DNA of 64,000 bases from Cyanobium sp. Cruz CV13-4-11 (lineage in GTDB: Bacteria > Cyanobacteriota > Cyanobacteriia > PCC-6307 > Cyanobiaceae), in NCBI RefSeq assembly GCF_024346055.1, contig NZ_JAGQCH010000010.1, positions 1 through 64,000 of the forward strand, read 5' to 3'. Positions 46,677 through 54,505 of this stretch are shown here, in pieces. A program made the translations under genes and the position numbers. Position 1 is the first letter of the stretch, and each line of letters begins with the position of its first letter. The notes beneath the pieces are model-generated. The model made no database searches and was not told the origin of the DNA. It was given only the letters and a program-made list of their open reading frames with translations.

Positions 46677-46697
46677 CAGTCCCCGTCTGAGTCCGCT

Positions 46698-47258
46698 TCA
46701 GTCCCGCAGCAGGTAAACCCCCTCCTCGCCATCGATGGCCTGGAGGCAGAGCTGGATCGTCTCGTGGCGGGCGGTGGGCACCACCCGGCCGCAGTAATCG
46801 GGCTGGATCGGCACTTCCCTGTGGCCCCGGTCCACCATCACCAGCAGCCCAACCCGGCGGGGACGTCCCCAGGCCTGCAGGGCCTCCAGGGCGGCCCGTA
46901 CCGTTCGGCCGGTGAAGATCACGTCGTCGACGAGCACCACCTGGCGGCCGTCCACGGGCACCGGCAGCTGGGTGGCCTCCACCAGCCGGGTGCCCACCCG
47001 CTCCAGGTCATCGCGGTGGAAGGTGGGATCCAGGCTGCCGTGGGCGATCGGATGGCCGCAGATCGCCTCCAGCCGTCCGGCCAGCACCCGTGCCAGGGCC
47101 ACACCACGGGTGGGGATGCCAAGCAGCACCAGGTCCTGGCTGTCGGCCACGGCCTCCAGCACCTGGGAGGCGAGCCTGTCGAGGGTGCGTCCCAGGTCCT
47201 GGGCGGAGAGCAGTTCCAACCTGTCCGCGGGTGCCGGACCGGCCGTGGGCCTGGCCAT
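46698..47258 (-). CDS. pyrR: PyrR-type uracil phosphoribosyltransferase/regulator
   Basis: 186-residue type I phosphoribosyltransferase. The PRPP loop is QVVLVDDVIFTGRTVRAALE, with LVLLGIPTRGVALARVL and an N-terminal helix before it. PyrR-family proteins make UMP from uracil and PRPP and in some bacteria attenuate pyr genes; whether this one binds RNA is not shown here. ATG at 47258. Divergent from gpmI. Confidence 0.87.
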   Translation of the reverse strand: MARPTAGPAPADRLELLSAQDLGRTLDRLASQVLEAVADSQDLVLLGIPTRGVALARVLAGRLEAICGHPIAHGSLDPTFHRDDLERVGTRLVEATQLPVPVDGRQVVLVDDVIFTGRTVRAALEALQAWGRPRRVGLLVMVDRGHREVPIQPDYCGRVVPTARHETIQLCLQAIDGEEGVYLLRD

Positions 47259-47349
47259 GAAGCGTATGGCGTGTAACCAAAGCCTGACGCATTCTGGGCG
47301 AAAGAACGTCTTCCCAGGGGAGCGCTGTAGGTTGGGTTTGTGTTGAAAC

Positions 47350-49020
47350 GTGCAGTATTTCTCTCTGGTGACCGCAGTTCCCTCCCAGAAGCAGTCTGCT
47401 AACGGCAATGCCGAACGCGTTTCCTGTGAGGCGGCTGGCCCCGTAGCTCCGATGGTCCTGGCCATTCTTGATGGTTGGGGCTATAGCCACGAGCGTGACC
47501 ACAACGCCGTCAGGGCGGCTGACACCCCGGTGATGGACGCCCTGTGGCACGCCTATCCCCATACCCTCATCGAAGCCAGCGGCGCCGCCGTCGGCCTGCC
47601 CGATCACCAGATGGGCAACTCGGAGGTGGGCCACCTCACGATCGGCTCCGGCCGGATCATCCGCCAGGAGCTGGTGCGAATCGGCCAGGCGGTGCGCAGC
47701 GGCACGATCGCCAGCAACCTGGCCCTCAACGACCTGGGCGACACGCTGGTGGCCAGCGGCCGCCCCCTGCATCTGATCGGCCTCTGCTCCGATGGCGGCG
47801 TCCATAGCCACATCGACCATCTCGGCGGCCTGCTGCGCTGGGCGGCCGGCCGCGGCCTCAGCGATGTGCTCGTGCACGTGGTCACCGATGGCCGTGATTC
47901 GGCTCCCCATGGCGGCCCCGGCTATCTGGCCCGCATCCAGGCCATGATCCAGGAGGTGGGTGTGGGGCGGATCGCCACCCTCTGCGGCCGCTACTGGGCC
48001 ATGGACCGCGACCAGCGCTGGGAGCGCACGGAGAAGGCCTACCGGCTGCTCACCGAACCGGCCGAGATCTGCCCCTTGGGCCCAGCCGAGGCGCTGGAGG
48101 GTTCATATGCAGAGGGCATCACCGACGAGTTCCTGGAGCCGGTGCGCCTCGCCGAGGGACTGCTGGAGAGCGGCGACGGCCTGGTCTGCTTCAACTTCCG
48201 CCCCGACCGGGTGCGCCAGCTGATGCGCGCCCTGGTGCTGCCGGACTTCGACGGCTTCCCGCGCCAGTGGATCGGCCCCCTCCATGTCGTCACGTTCACC
48301 CAGTACGAGCAGGGCCTGCCCGTGCAGGTGGCCTTCCCGCCCGAATCCCTCGACGGCCTGCTGGGCCAGGTGGTCTCCGAACACGGTCTGCGGCAGTTCC
48401 GCACCGCCGAAACCGAGAAGTACCCCCACGTCACCTATTTCATGAACGGTGGCATCGAGCAGGCCTTTTCCGGCGAAGACCGCCACCTGGTGCCCTCGCC
48501 CCGCGTCGCCACCTACGACCAGGCGCCGGCGATGTCGGCGGAGAAGCTCACCGACAGCTGCATCGCCGCCATCGGCCGGGGGATCTACTCCCTGGTGGTG
48601 ATCAACTACGCCAACCCCGACATGGTGGGCCACACCGGCCAGATGGAGGCCGCCACCGAAGCCATCGCCATGGTCGACCGCTGTGTGGGCCGGCTGGTGG
48701 AGGCCACCACCCGCATGGGCGGCACCCTGCTGATCACAGCCGACCACGGCAACGCCGAAGTGATGCAGGGCCCAGACGGGCTGCCCTGGACCGCCCACAC
48801 CACCAACCCCGTACCGGTGATCCTGGTGGAGGGCGAAAAGCGCAAGTTGGACGGCCACGGCAACGACGTCAGCCTGCGGGAGCACGGCGGCCTGGCCGAC
48901 ATCGCCCCCACCCTGCTGGAGATCCTGGGCCTGCCCAAGCCGGCCCGCATGACGGGCACCTCCCTGGTGGTGCCGGCCACCGCCCCCACCGCCCGGATCC
49001 CCCAGACCCTCGGCGCCTGA
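47350..49020 (+). CDS. gpmI: 2,3-bisphosphoglycerate-independent phosphoglycerate mutase
   Basis: Interconverts 3- and 2-phosphoglycerate using two Mn ions. [20 protein letters not shown], the catalytic Ser in [55 protein letters not shown] and [10 protein letters not shown] form the alkaline-phosphatase-like core plus inserted domain. About 556 residues from the GTG at 47350; the true start within the first 35 codons is uncertain (a second GTG at about 47368). Confidence 0.94.
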   Translation: MQYFSLVTAVPSQKQSANGNAERVSCEAAGPVAPMVLAILDGWGYSHERDHNAVRAADTPVMDALWHAYPHTLIEASGAAVGLPDHQMGNSEVGHLTIGSGRIIRQELVRIGQAVRSGTIASNLALNDLGDTLVASGRPLHLIGLCSDGGVHSHIDHLGGLLRWAAGRGLSDVLVHVVTDGRDSAPHGGPGYLARIQAMIQEVGVGRIATLCGRYWAMDRDQRWERTEKAYRLLTEPAEICPLGPAEALEGSYAEGITDEFLEPVRLAEGLLESGDGLVCFNFRPDRVRQLMRALVLPDFDGFPRQWIGPLHVVTFTQYEQGLPVQVAFPPESLDGLLGQVVSEHGLRQFRTAETEKYPHVTYFMNGGIEQAFSGEDRHLVPSPRVATYDQAPAMSAEKLTDSCIAAIGRGIYSLVVINYANPDMVGHTGQMEAATEAIAMVDRCVGRLVEATTRMGGTLLITADHGNAEVMQGPDGLPWTAHTTNPVPVILVEGEKRKLDGHGNDVSLREHGGLADIAPTLLEILGLPKPARMTGTSLVVPATAPTARIPQTLGA

Positions 49021-49052
49021 AGGCCCGGTTCAGCGGCGGCTAGTCTGGGGCG

Positions 49053-49283
49053 ATGGTCAAGAACATCGTTTCCTTGCTCTGGATGCTCAGCGGCGCCCTG
49101 CTGATCGTCAGCGTGCTGCTTCATAGCCCCAAGGGCGATGGCATGGGGGGGCTGGCCTCCAGTGGCGGCTCGATGTTCAGCAGCGCCCGCAGCGCCGAGA
49201 ACACCCTCAACCGCGTCACCTGGACCCTGCTGTCCCTGTTCCTGGGGCTGGCCGTGGTGCTGAGCGCCGGCTGGCTGGGCTGA
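49053..49283 (+). CDS. secG: Preprotein translocase subunit SecG
   Basis: 76-residue protein with two membrane helices (IVSLLWMLSGALLIVSVLLH and WTLLSLFLGLAVVLSAGWL) around the conserved cytosolic loop SPKGDGMGGLASSGGSMFSS. It is the small SecYEG subunit and lies directly after gpmI, a common order in cyanobacteria. Confidence 0.94.
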   Translation: MVKNIVSLLWMLSGALLIVSVLLHSPKGDGMGGLASSGGSMFSSARSAENTLNRVTWTLLSLFLGLAVVLSAGWLG

Positions 49284-49288
49284 ACCGG

Positions 49289-49792
49289 ATGGACCGCCGC
49301 AACTTTCTCTCCAGCCTGCTGGCCCGGCTGGGGGCGCCCCTGGCGGGGCTGCTGCCCTTCCTGCCGGCCGACCGGGCCCTGGCGGCGGCGAAGGCCACCG
49401 ATCCCGCCTGGCAGCTGAGCCCGGAGGAATGGAAGAAGCGCCTCAGCCCGGCTGCCTATGCGGTGCTGCGCCAAGAGGGCACCGAGCGCCCCTTCAGCAG
49501 CCCGCTCAACAAGGAGAAGCGCAGCGGTACGTACGTGTGTGCCGGCTGCCGCCTGCCCCTGTTCGCCTCAACCGCCAAGTTCGACTCCGGCACGGGCTGG
49601 CCCAGCTTCTGGCAACCCCTGCCCAAGGCGGTGGTCACCAAAACCGACTTCAAGCTGATCCTGCCGCGCACGGAATACCACTGCCGCCGCTGCGGCGGCC
49701 ACCAGGGCCACGTGTTCGACGACGGCCCCAAGCCCACCGGCAAGCGCTACTGCAACAACGGCGTGGCCCTGGCCTTCGTGGCTGGGGGCTGA
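49289..49792 (+). CDS. msrB: Peptide-methionine (R)-S-oxide reductase, exported form
   Basis: Reduces methionine-R-sulfoxide. Zinc Cys pairs in YVCAGCRLPLF and YHCRRCGGHQGHVFDDG, FDSGTGWPSFWQPL, and the catalytic Cys in KRYCNNGVALAF. The N terminus MDRRNFLSSLLARLGAPLAG followed by a hydrophobic stretch to DRALAAA looks like a Tat-type signal (RRNFL), so the protein is probably exported, like the msrA at 13667. 167 residues, 6 bases after secG. Confidence 0.92.
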   Translation: MDRRNFLSSLLARLGAPLAGLLPFLPADRALAAAKATDPAWQLSPEEWKKRLSPAAYAVLRQEGTERPFSSPLNKEKRSGTYVCAGCRLPLFASTAKFDSGTGWPSFWQPLPKAVVTKTDFKLILPRTEYHCRRCGGHQGHVFDDGPKPTGKRYCNNGVALAFVAGG

Positions 49793-49794
49793 GC

Positions 49795-50678
49795 CGCCTG
49801 CGGCGGTGCTGCGAGCGGATCGTGCCCCACAACTGGTCGCCGATGCCTCCCGGGCCAGCTGGCGGTACTCGAAGACGTGTTCGCCGGCGGCGCAGAGGCC
49901 CAGATACAGGGGCAGCAGGCGGGGTTGCTGCCGTGCCATCTGCAGCAGCTGTCGCCAGAACTGGCCGCGGAGTTCAGGGCGGCGGCACGTGCATCTGCTG
50001 GGAGCAGTGGGGATTGGGGGTGATGGCGAGGCAGTGGCGCAGGCAGCGCTCCAGGTAGGCGGCGGGCTCATACATCCGCCAGAGGGCCCGCACATACTCG
50101 CGGCCGATGTCCTGGGACGGACGGGAGGGCACGAAGTTCATCAGGGTGTTCTGGTCGCCGCAGAGAACATCGGCCTCCGGCAGGAGCCGCCCCTCCCCCT
50201 CCAGCCTGGTCCATAGGGCTGTGTTCGGCAGGGCCTGGAGAATCCCCAGCATCGGCTGGGGAATGGCCGTTTCAGCGACGAACGCCTCGATACGCTCTCC
50301 AGCTCCTGATCGTTCTCCGTCGAAACCGAGAATGAACCCGGCGTAGATGACCAATCCCGCCGCGCTGATCGTCCCGCAGGCCTCCGCGAGGGGATGGCGG
50401 GTGTTCTGCTGTTTGCGGGTGACCGCGAGGCTGTCCTGGTCGGGGGTCTCGATGCCCAGGAAGACCCCGAAGAAGCCGGCCCTGGCCATCAGATCCAGGA
50501 GCTCGGGCTGTTCGGCCAGATTCACCGAGGCTTCGGTCAGGAAGTTGAAGGGAAAGCGATGCTCTCGCATCCAGGGAATGAGGTCGCGGAGCAGGCGTTT
50601 GACGTTGTGCTGATTGCCGATGAAGTTGTCATCCACCATGAAGATAGATCCCCGCCAGCCGAGGTCATGAAAAGGCAT
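49795..50678 (-). pseudogene. B12-binding/radical SAM protein remnant
   Basis: Broken gene. The segment from 50660 down to about 49980 codes for the C-terminal half of the radical-SAM barrel and the tail of cobalamin-type radical SAM proteins (LGWRGSIFMVDDNFIGNQHN; MARAGFFGVFLGIETPDQDS; GLVIYAGFILGFDGE; YEPAAYLERCLRHCLAITPN). At about 49980 the frame is lost and about 15-20 family residues are missing; homology resumes in another frame (RPELRGQFWRQLLQMARQQP, then LYLGLCAAGEHVFEYRQLAR) and shifts again to give GHDPLA near the end. The B12 domain and the CxxxCxxC cluster motif are absent. It cannot make an active enzyme. Confidence 0.85.
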
Positions 50679-50825
50679 CCGGCCCGCAGCGCCGAATCGT
50701 TCCGTTCAACGTAGGCACCGGGTGAAAGTGCAGGCGGAAGCTGTGATAGTCATCGACGTCTTTTGATGCAGTTCAACTGCATTCCGCTGCTGAGTTGCTG
50801 ATCGCTGCGTGACGCATTTTTGGCG

Positions 50826-51221
50826 TTAAAGTGCCCATCGCTTAGTGTCATGAAGCAGCAACGGCCTTGGCAGCCATTCCCTTTGCCAGGGGCTGCAGGC
50901 CACCGGGCGAGACCAGGACGAGATGAGAAGCCTTCGGCGTTTTAGATAGTGGGTGATGAGGTGCTTCCGCAAGCAGCGGCCATCCTCAGACCCCTCCAGC
51001 GGTTGGCCGCCCGCCTGCAGGATGCAGTGTCTCAGGTGCTCCAGGGAGGTTGGCCTGGATCCAGGGCTGATCTCGTGCATCGAACGAACAAGCCTTGGCA
51101 CCAGCCGTTCCGGCGGAGCACAGTCAGTCATCAGAAAGTGTTGCTGCTCGCCGGAGTCGATAGCGAACAGCGTGAGCAGGGCAACTTCGGGCACGAAGGC
51201 TGGTGGCGGTGGCTTCAGCAA
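50826..51221 (-). CDS. Hypothetical protein downstream of the hsdR remnant
   Basis: An open frame of about 131 codons with host-like codon use and no recognised domain. It lies 21 bases after the hsdR remnant in the same orientation and frame. The 5' start at 51221 would be TTG; the first ATG gives MTDCAPPERLVPRLVRSMHE. It ends KRWAL. It may be a real accessory gene or more debris of the restriction locus. Confidence 0.35.
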   Translation of the reverse strand: MLKPPPPAFVPEVALLTLFAIDSGEQQHFLMTDCAPPERLVPRLVRSMHEISPGSRPTSLEHLRHCILQAGGQPLEGSEDGRCLRKHLITHYLKRRRLLISSWSRPVACSPWQREWLPRPLLLHDTKRWAL

Positions 51222-51242
51222 GTGCCACCGGATGAGATGCGT

Positions 51243-51896
51243 TCAGGCCGCCAGTGGCAGCTCGGCCCGCTGGCGGATGTCGCTCAGCAGGGCGCAGATG
51301 CGGTTCACTTCGGAATCTGAGAACAATCCTTCCGGTCCTGTGGGAGCCAGATCACTGAAGGGTGGGTCGTAGAGGCGGGCTGGATCCATCACGCCCCGGC
51401 TGGTGAGTTCGTTGATGATCCCGTTGATGAACTGGATCTGGGTGACGGTGTGGGTGCCTTCAATGAGGAAGTCAGCGAACTGCTCCTTGGCGGCCTTTCG
51501 GTCGAGTCCCACCAGGGAGCGGATGAACAAGCCGAAGCCGTTCGCCTCCTCACTGGCTCGTTCGATCAGGGGCTGATTGCCGATGCCATGGCTGATCAGG
51601 AAGTGCTCCAGTTCCTGCAGGTCGGTGGCGGTGAGGGGCTGGTTGCGCCGCAACCGCTGCATGGTGAGGTGGTCCTCATGTTGTTTGAGGAAGTTCTGGG
51701 CCCGTAGGCGGAACTGGCGGAATTCATCACGAGTAAGAAGGGCAGCACCATCCACCTCCTTGATGGCGACGATCTCATCACTGAAGTCAGTGTAGAGGGG
51801 ATCCTGGGCCTCGGTTTCGATCAGTCCCACCAGGCCCCGAAGGCGACGGCGCACCTCCTCAAGCATCGGCAAGGTCACGTCCTGCCACCATCCTGT
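51243..51896 (-). pseudogene. hsdR: Type I restriction enzyme HsdR, C-terminal remnant
   Basis: The sequence matches only the C-terminal (EcoEI-R type) region of HsdR: WWQDVTLPMLEEVRRRLRGL, DPLYTDFSDEIV, NFLKQHEDHLTMQRLRRNQP, LFIRSLVGLDRKAAKEQFAD and GVMDPARLYDPPFSDLAP. HsdR is normally about 800-1100 residues with nuclease and helicase domains, which are missing. Homology begins at 51896, where a stop and a GTTC tetranucleotide (51895-51898) mark the boundary with the IS91-type element. A GTG at 51878 could start a 211-residue protein, but it would lack catalytic parts. No hsdM or hsdS is in the window. Confidence 0.82.
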
Positions 51897-51956
51897 TCAA
51901 CCTCTGATCAGGGCATTCGGGCCTCGGGATTTACACCACGCGAAGGGACGCGGCCC

Positions 51957-52865
51957 ATGGATCCTGCTGAGCAGGCCAGATTTGATTCGCGCTTAGATGC
52001 AATGACGCAGGCCATGCACCTGCATGGTCTGCGCGACAAAACGATCGACAGTTACAGACGCACGCTCTATCGGATAGCTGGACACTTTAGCCGCTGCCCG
52101 GACGACCTCCAGCCTGATGAGTTGAAAGACTACTTCTCTACCATGCTGGAGCAATATTCTTGGAGCACGATCAAGGTTGACCTCTCCAGTCTGCAGTTCT
52201 TCCACCGCTATGTGCTGGAGCGGGAGATGGAATGGATCAAGATTATCCGTCCCCCGCGTGTGCGCACGCTGCCGGACATTCCAACCCGGGAGGAAGTTCA
52301 GCTCTTGATCAACACGGTGCGCAAGTTGCGCTACCGGATTTTTCTGCTGGTGGTCTATAGCCTGGGGTTGCGGATCAGTGAGTGCCTGGCTCTGCAGGTA
52401 GCTGATATCGATGGCAGCCAGCGTCGCGTGCACATCCGCGATGGCAAGGGCGGCAAGGATCGCTACGTCCCCCTGCCGGCCTTGACCCTGCAGGCGATGC
52501 GCCGCTTCTGGAGCAGCCACCGCCACCCACGGCTGCTGTTCCCTTCCCCGGCCGGTCACCAGTTCATCGTGCGCATCGCCAGTGCACCGATGGACGCCAG
52601 TGGTGTGCAGGCTGCTCTGAGGGCAGCACGGCTGGACTGTGGCATCCAGAAAAAACTCACGGTCCACAGCCTGCGCCATGCCTATGCCACCCACCTGCTG
52701 GAGCAGGGGATGGACCTGAGGCTGATCCAGTCACTGCTCGGCCACAGCAACAGCAACACCACCGCCCGCTATGCCCACATCACCCAGGTGGTGCGGGATC
52801 ACAGCAGTGATCGCATCGAGAGGCTGCTCGATGGCTTCCAGCTGCGCTGGGAGGAGGGGCTGTGA
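51957..52865 (+). CDS. Tyrosine recombinase of the IS91-type element
   Basis: 302-residue XerC/D-like integrase. The N-terminal core-binding domain (MHLHGLRDKTIDSYRRTLYR; WSTIKVDLSSLQFFHRYVLE) is followed by the catalytic domain with Arg in YSLGLRISECLALQVADID, Lys in RDGKGGKDRYVPLP, His-x-x-Arg in VHSLRHAYATHLLEQGMDL, His in QSLLGHSNSNTT and Tyr in ARYAHITQ. It is not an integron integrase, as the IntI insert is absent. Its stop overlaps the transposase start (GTGATG). In IS91 relatives such recombinases travel with tnpA; their role may be resolution or control. Confidence 0.9.
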   Translation: MDPAEQARFDSRLDAMTQAMHLHGLRDKTIDSYRRTLYRIAGHFSRCPDDLQPDELKDYFSTMLEQYSWSTIKVDLSSLQFFHRYVLEREMEWIKIIRPPRVRTLPDIPTREEVQLLINTVRKLRYRIFLLVVYSLGLRISECLALQVADIDGSQRRVHIRDGKGGKDRYVPLPALTLQAMRRFWSSHRHPRLLFPSPAGHQFIVRIASAPMDASGVQAALRAARLDCGIQKKLTVHSLRHAYATHLLEQGMDLRLIQSLLGHSNSNTTARYAHITQVVRDHSSDRIERLLDGFQLRWEEGL

Positions 52866-53953
52866 TGGTGCTCCTTTCCGAGGTGGTCGAACGCCACCAG
52901 GGCGAACTGGAGCGGCTGCATGGCCCCCAGCTGCTGCCAAGCCACTACCAGGCACTGCAAGCCATGCGGCGCTGCCGCCGCCAGGGCGGCGACCTGATGG
53001 TGCTCCGCTGCAGCGACTGCAGCCACAGCCTCAAGGTTCCCCACTCCTGCGGCCACCGCAGCTGCCCCCACTGCCAGCACACGGACAGCCAGCGCTGGAT
53101 CGAGCGGCAGCAGGCCAAGCTGCTGCCGGTGGAGTACTTCCTGATCACCTTCACGGTGCCAGCCGAGCTGCGGGCTCTGTTCTGGAGCCAGCAACGCATC
53201 ACCTACGACCTGCTGCTCAAAACCGCCTGGCAAACGGTGGATTCCTTTGCCCGCAAAGATCCAAAACTGAAAGGAATCACAGGAGCGCATGCGGTGCTGC
53301 ACACCCACAGCCGCCGCCTGGACTTCCATCCCCATGTGCACTTGATTGTGCCCGCTGGTGCCATCCACCACCAGCAATCAGCACCAGTACAGGGGGGAGG
53401 AGGTCAGCGAAAATGGCAGTGGAAAGAGAGGGGCTATCTCTTCCCGGCCGCCAACCTGGCCAAGGTGTTCCGCGCCAAATGGCTGGACGGCATGCGCAGG
53501 GCCGGTTTGCGCGTGCAGGCAACGATCCCAAGGGACTGGGTGGTGCATTGCCAATCAGTCGGCAGTGGCCAGAAGGCGCTGGTGTACCTGGGTCGCTACC
53601 TCTACCGCGGTGTGCTCCCCGAGAAAGACATCCTCAGCGATCGCGATGGCCTGATCACCTTTCGCATCCGCGACAACAGCGGTGCGGTGCTGATCCAGAG
53701 CCTGCCTGGCGCAGAGTTCCTGTGGATGCTGCTGCGCCATGTGCTGCCCAAGCGCTTCCGGCGCGCCCGCGACTACGGCCTGCTCCACGGCAACAGCCAG
53801 AAGCTGCTGCAGACAGTGCAACTGCTGCTGCGCGTCGTGCTGCCGGAACCATGGCGACCCCAGCCCAAACCACCGATCCACTGCCCGCACTGCGGCGGCG
53901 TGATGGCGATCATCGCGGTGCGCGTGCGAGAGATCAACCCAGCGCCAGCTTGA
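52862..53953 (+). CDS. IS91-family HUH (Y2) transposase
   Basis: 363 residues. The N-terminal zinc finger reads LRCSDCSHSLKVPHSCGHRS followed by CPHC; the relaxase core has the metal motif HPHVHLIVPAGA (HxH) and the two catalytic Tyr in LVYLGRYLYRGVL (YxxxY spacing). It transposes by rolling-circle replication using single-stranded DNA. Start GTG 52862 or ATG 52865, overlapping the recombinase stop. A HIP1 octamer at 53637 inside it suggests long residence in cyanobacterial genomes. Confidence 0.92.
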   Translation: MMVLLSEVVERHQGELERLHGPQLLPSHYQALQAMRRCRRQGGDLMVLRCSDCSHSLKVPHSCGHRSCPHCQHTDSQRWIERQQAKLLPVEYFLITFTVPAELRALFWSQQRITYDLLLKTAWQTVDSFARKDPKLKGITGAHAVLHTHSRRLDFHPHVHLIVPAGAIHHQQSAPVQGGGGQRKWQWKERGYLFPAANLAKVFRAKWLDGMRRAGLRVQATIPRDWVVHCQSVGSGQKALVYLGRYLYRGVLPEKDILSDRDGLITFRIRDNSGAVLIQSLPGAEFLWMLLRHVLPKRFRRARDYGLLHGNSQKLLQTVQLLLRVVLPEPWRPQPKPPIHCPHCGGVMAIIAVRVREINPAPA

Positions 53954-54030
53954 ATCCATCAACACGCGCAAGCAAATAAGCCGTAGTGAGTAGCACCTGC
54001 AGACAATGATGGCCCGTTCGCAACCAGAAC

Positions 54031-54367
54031 TGGCCTGCTGGGCTGTCTGCGTGCCTAAACTGGAGAGTGCAACAGCTCAACCGGTTCGTGCTGCCGTCTG
54101 TAGGACATTTCACCTAGGGCAGAAGCCAAAGAAAACCTGAAAAATGGCCTGATTCTTCTGCAGTGGGCCCAGGGCCTCAACGTTGCAGGCTTGTTCAACT
54201 GCGGATAAGATCGTGGCTGCGCACGATCTATCCATATTCGTTGCACGATCTATCCATATTCGTTAGCTTGTCAAGCTGGAATTTAATGGCTGCTTAAAGG
54301 GCCCGAATCCGGTCAGTGTTGCAAAGCAATATTACCCTTGTTCAATTGAATCTAGTTCTCAACAAAG
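54031..54367. other. Gene-free stretch between the IS91-type element and the amylase gene
   Basis: No convincing ORF. It holds a hairpin GATCGTG (54209-54215) / CACGATC (54222-54228) that leads straight into the tandem repeat listed next. Composition changes here from GC-rich to AT-rich. Confidence 0.5.
54221..54264 (+). repeat. Two tandem copies of a 22-bp repeat
   Basis: The unit GCACGATCTATCC plus ATATTCGTT occurs at 54221-54242 and again at 54243-54264 with no mismatch and no spacer. Its first bases also form the right arm of the preceding hairpin. It sits about 240 bases before the likely amylase start. Confidence 0.9.
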
Positions 54368-54505
54368 ATGCAGGATCGCATGCGCATGGCAGTGAGCAGC
54401 CCCAAGTATGCAAAAGTCTTGATTTCTGAACATTATTACTGGCTTCCTCTGTCTCAGAGTATCGTTAAAAAATCTTTTCTTGTGGAGCCAACATTATGCC
54501 TGAGC

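Larger units (their letters stand above)
51899..54030 (+). mobile_element. IS91-family element carrying a tyrosine recombinase (ends approximate)
   Basis: Two overlapping genes, a tyrosine recombinase (51957) and an IS91-type HUH transposase (52862), form one transposable unit. The left limit is set by the sharp end of hsdR homology at GTTC (51895-51898). To the right a GTTC (54016-54019) and GAAC (54027-54030) form a short inverted repeat about 60-90 bases past the transposase stop, the region where oriIS is expected. IS91 elements have no inverted terminal repeats and no target duplication, so exact ends cannot be fixed by eye. Confidence 0.6.

Noticed and set aside
52031-52865. Second integron integrase
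   Set aside because: The recombinase lacks the IntI-specific insert and is coupled to an IS91-type transposase, so it is a different kind of tyrosine recombinase.
54055-54246. 63-codon minus-strand ORF between the IS element and the amylase
   Set aside because: No family match, no ribosome binding site, and it overlaps the hairpin and repeat.
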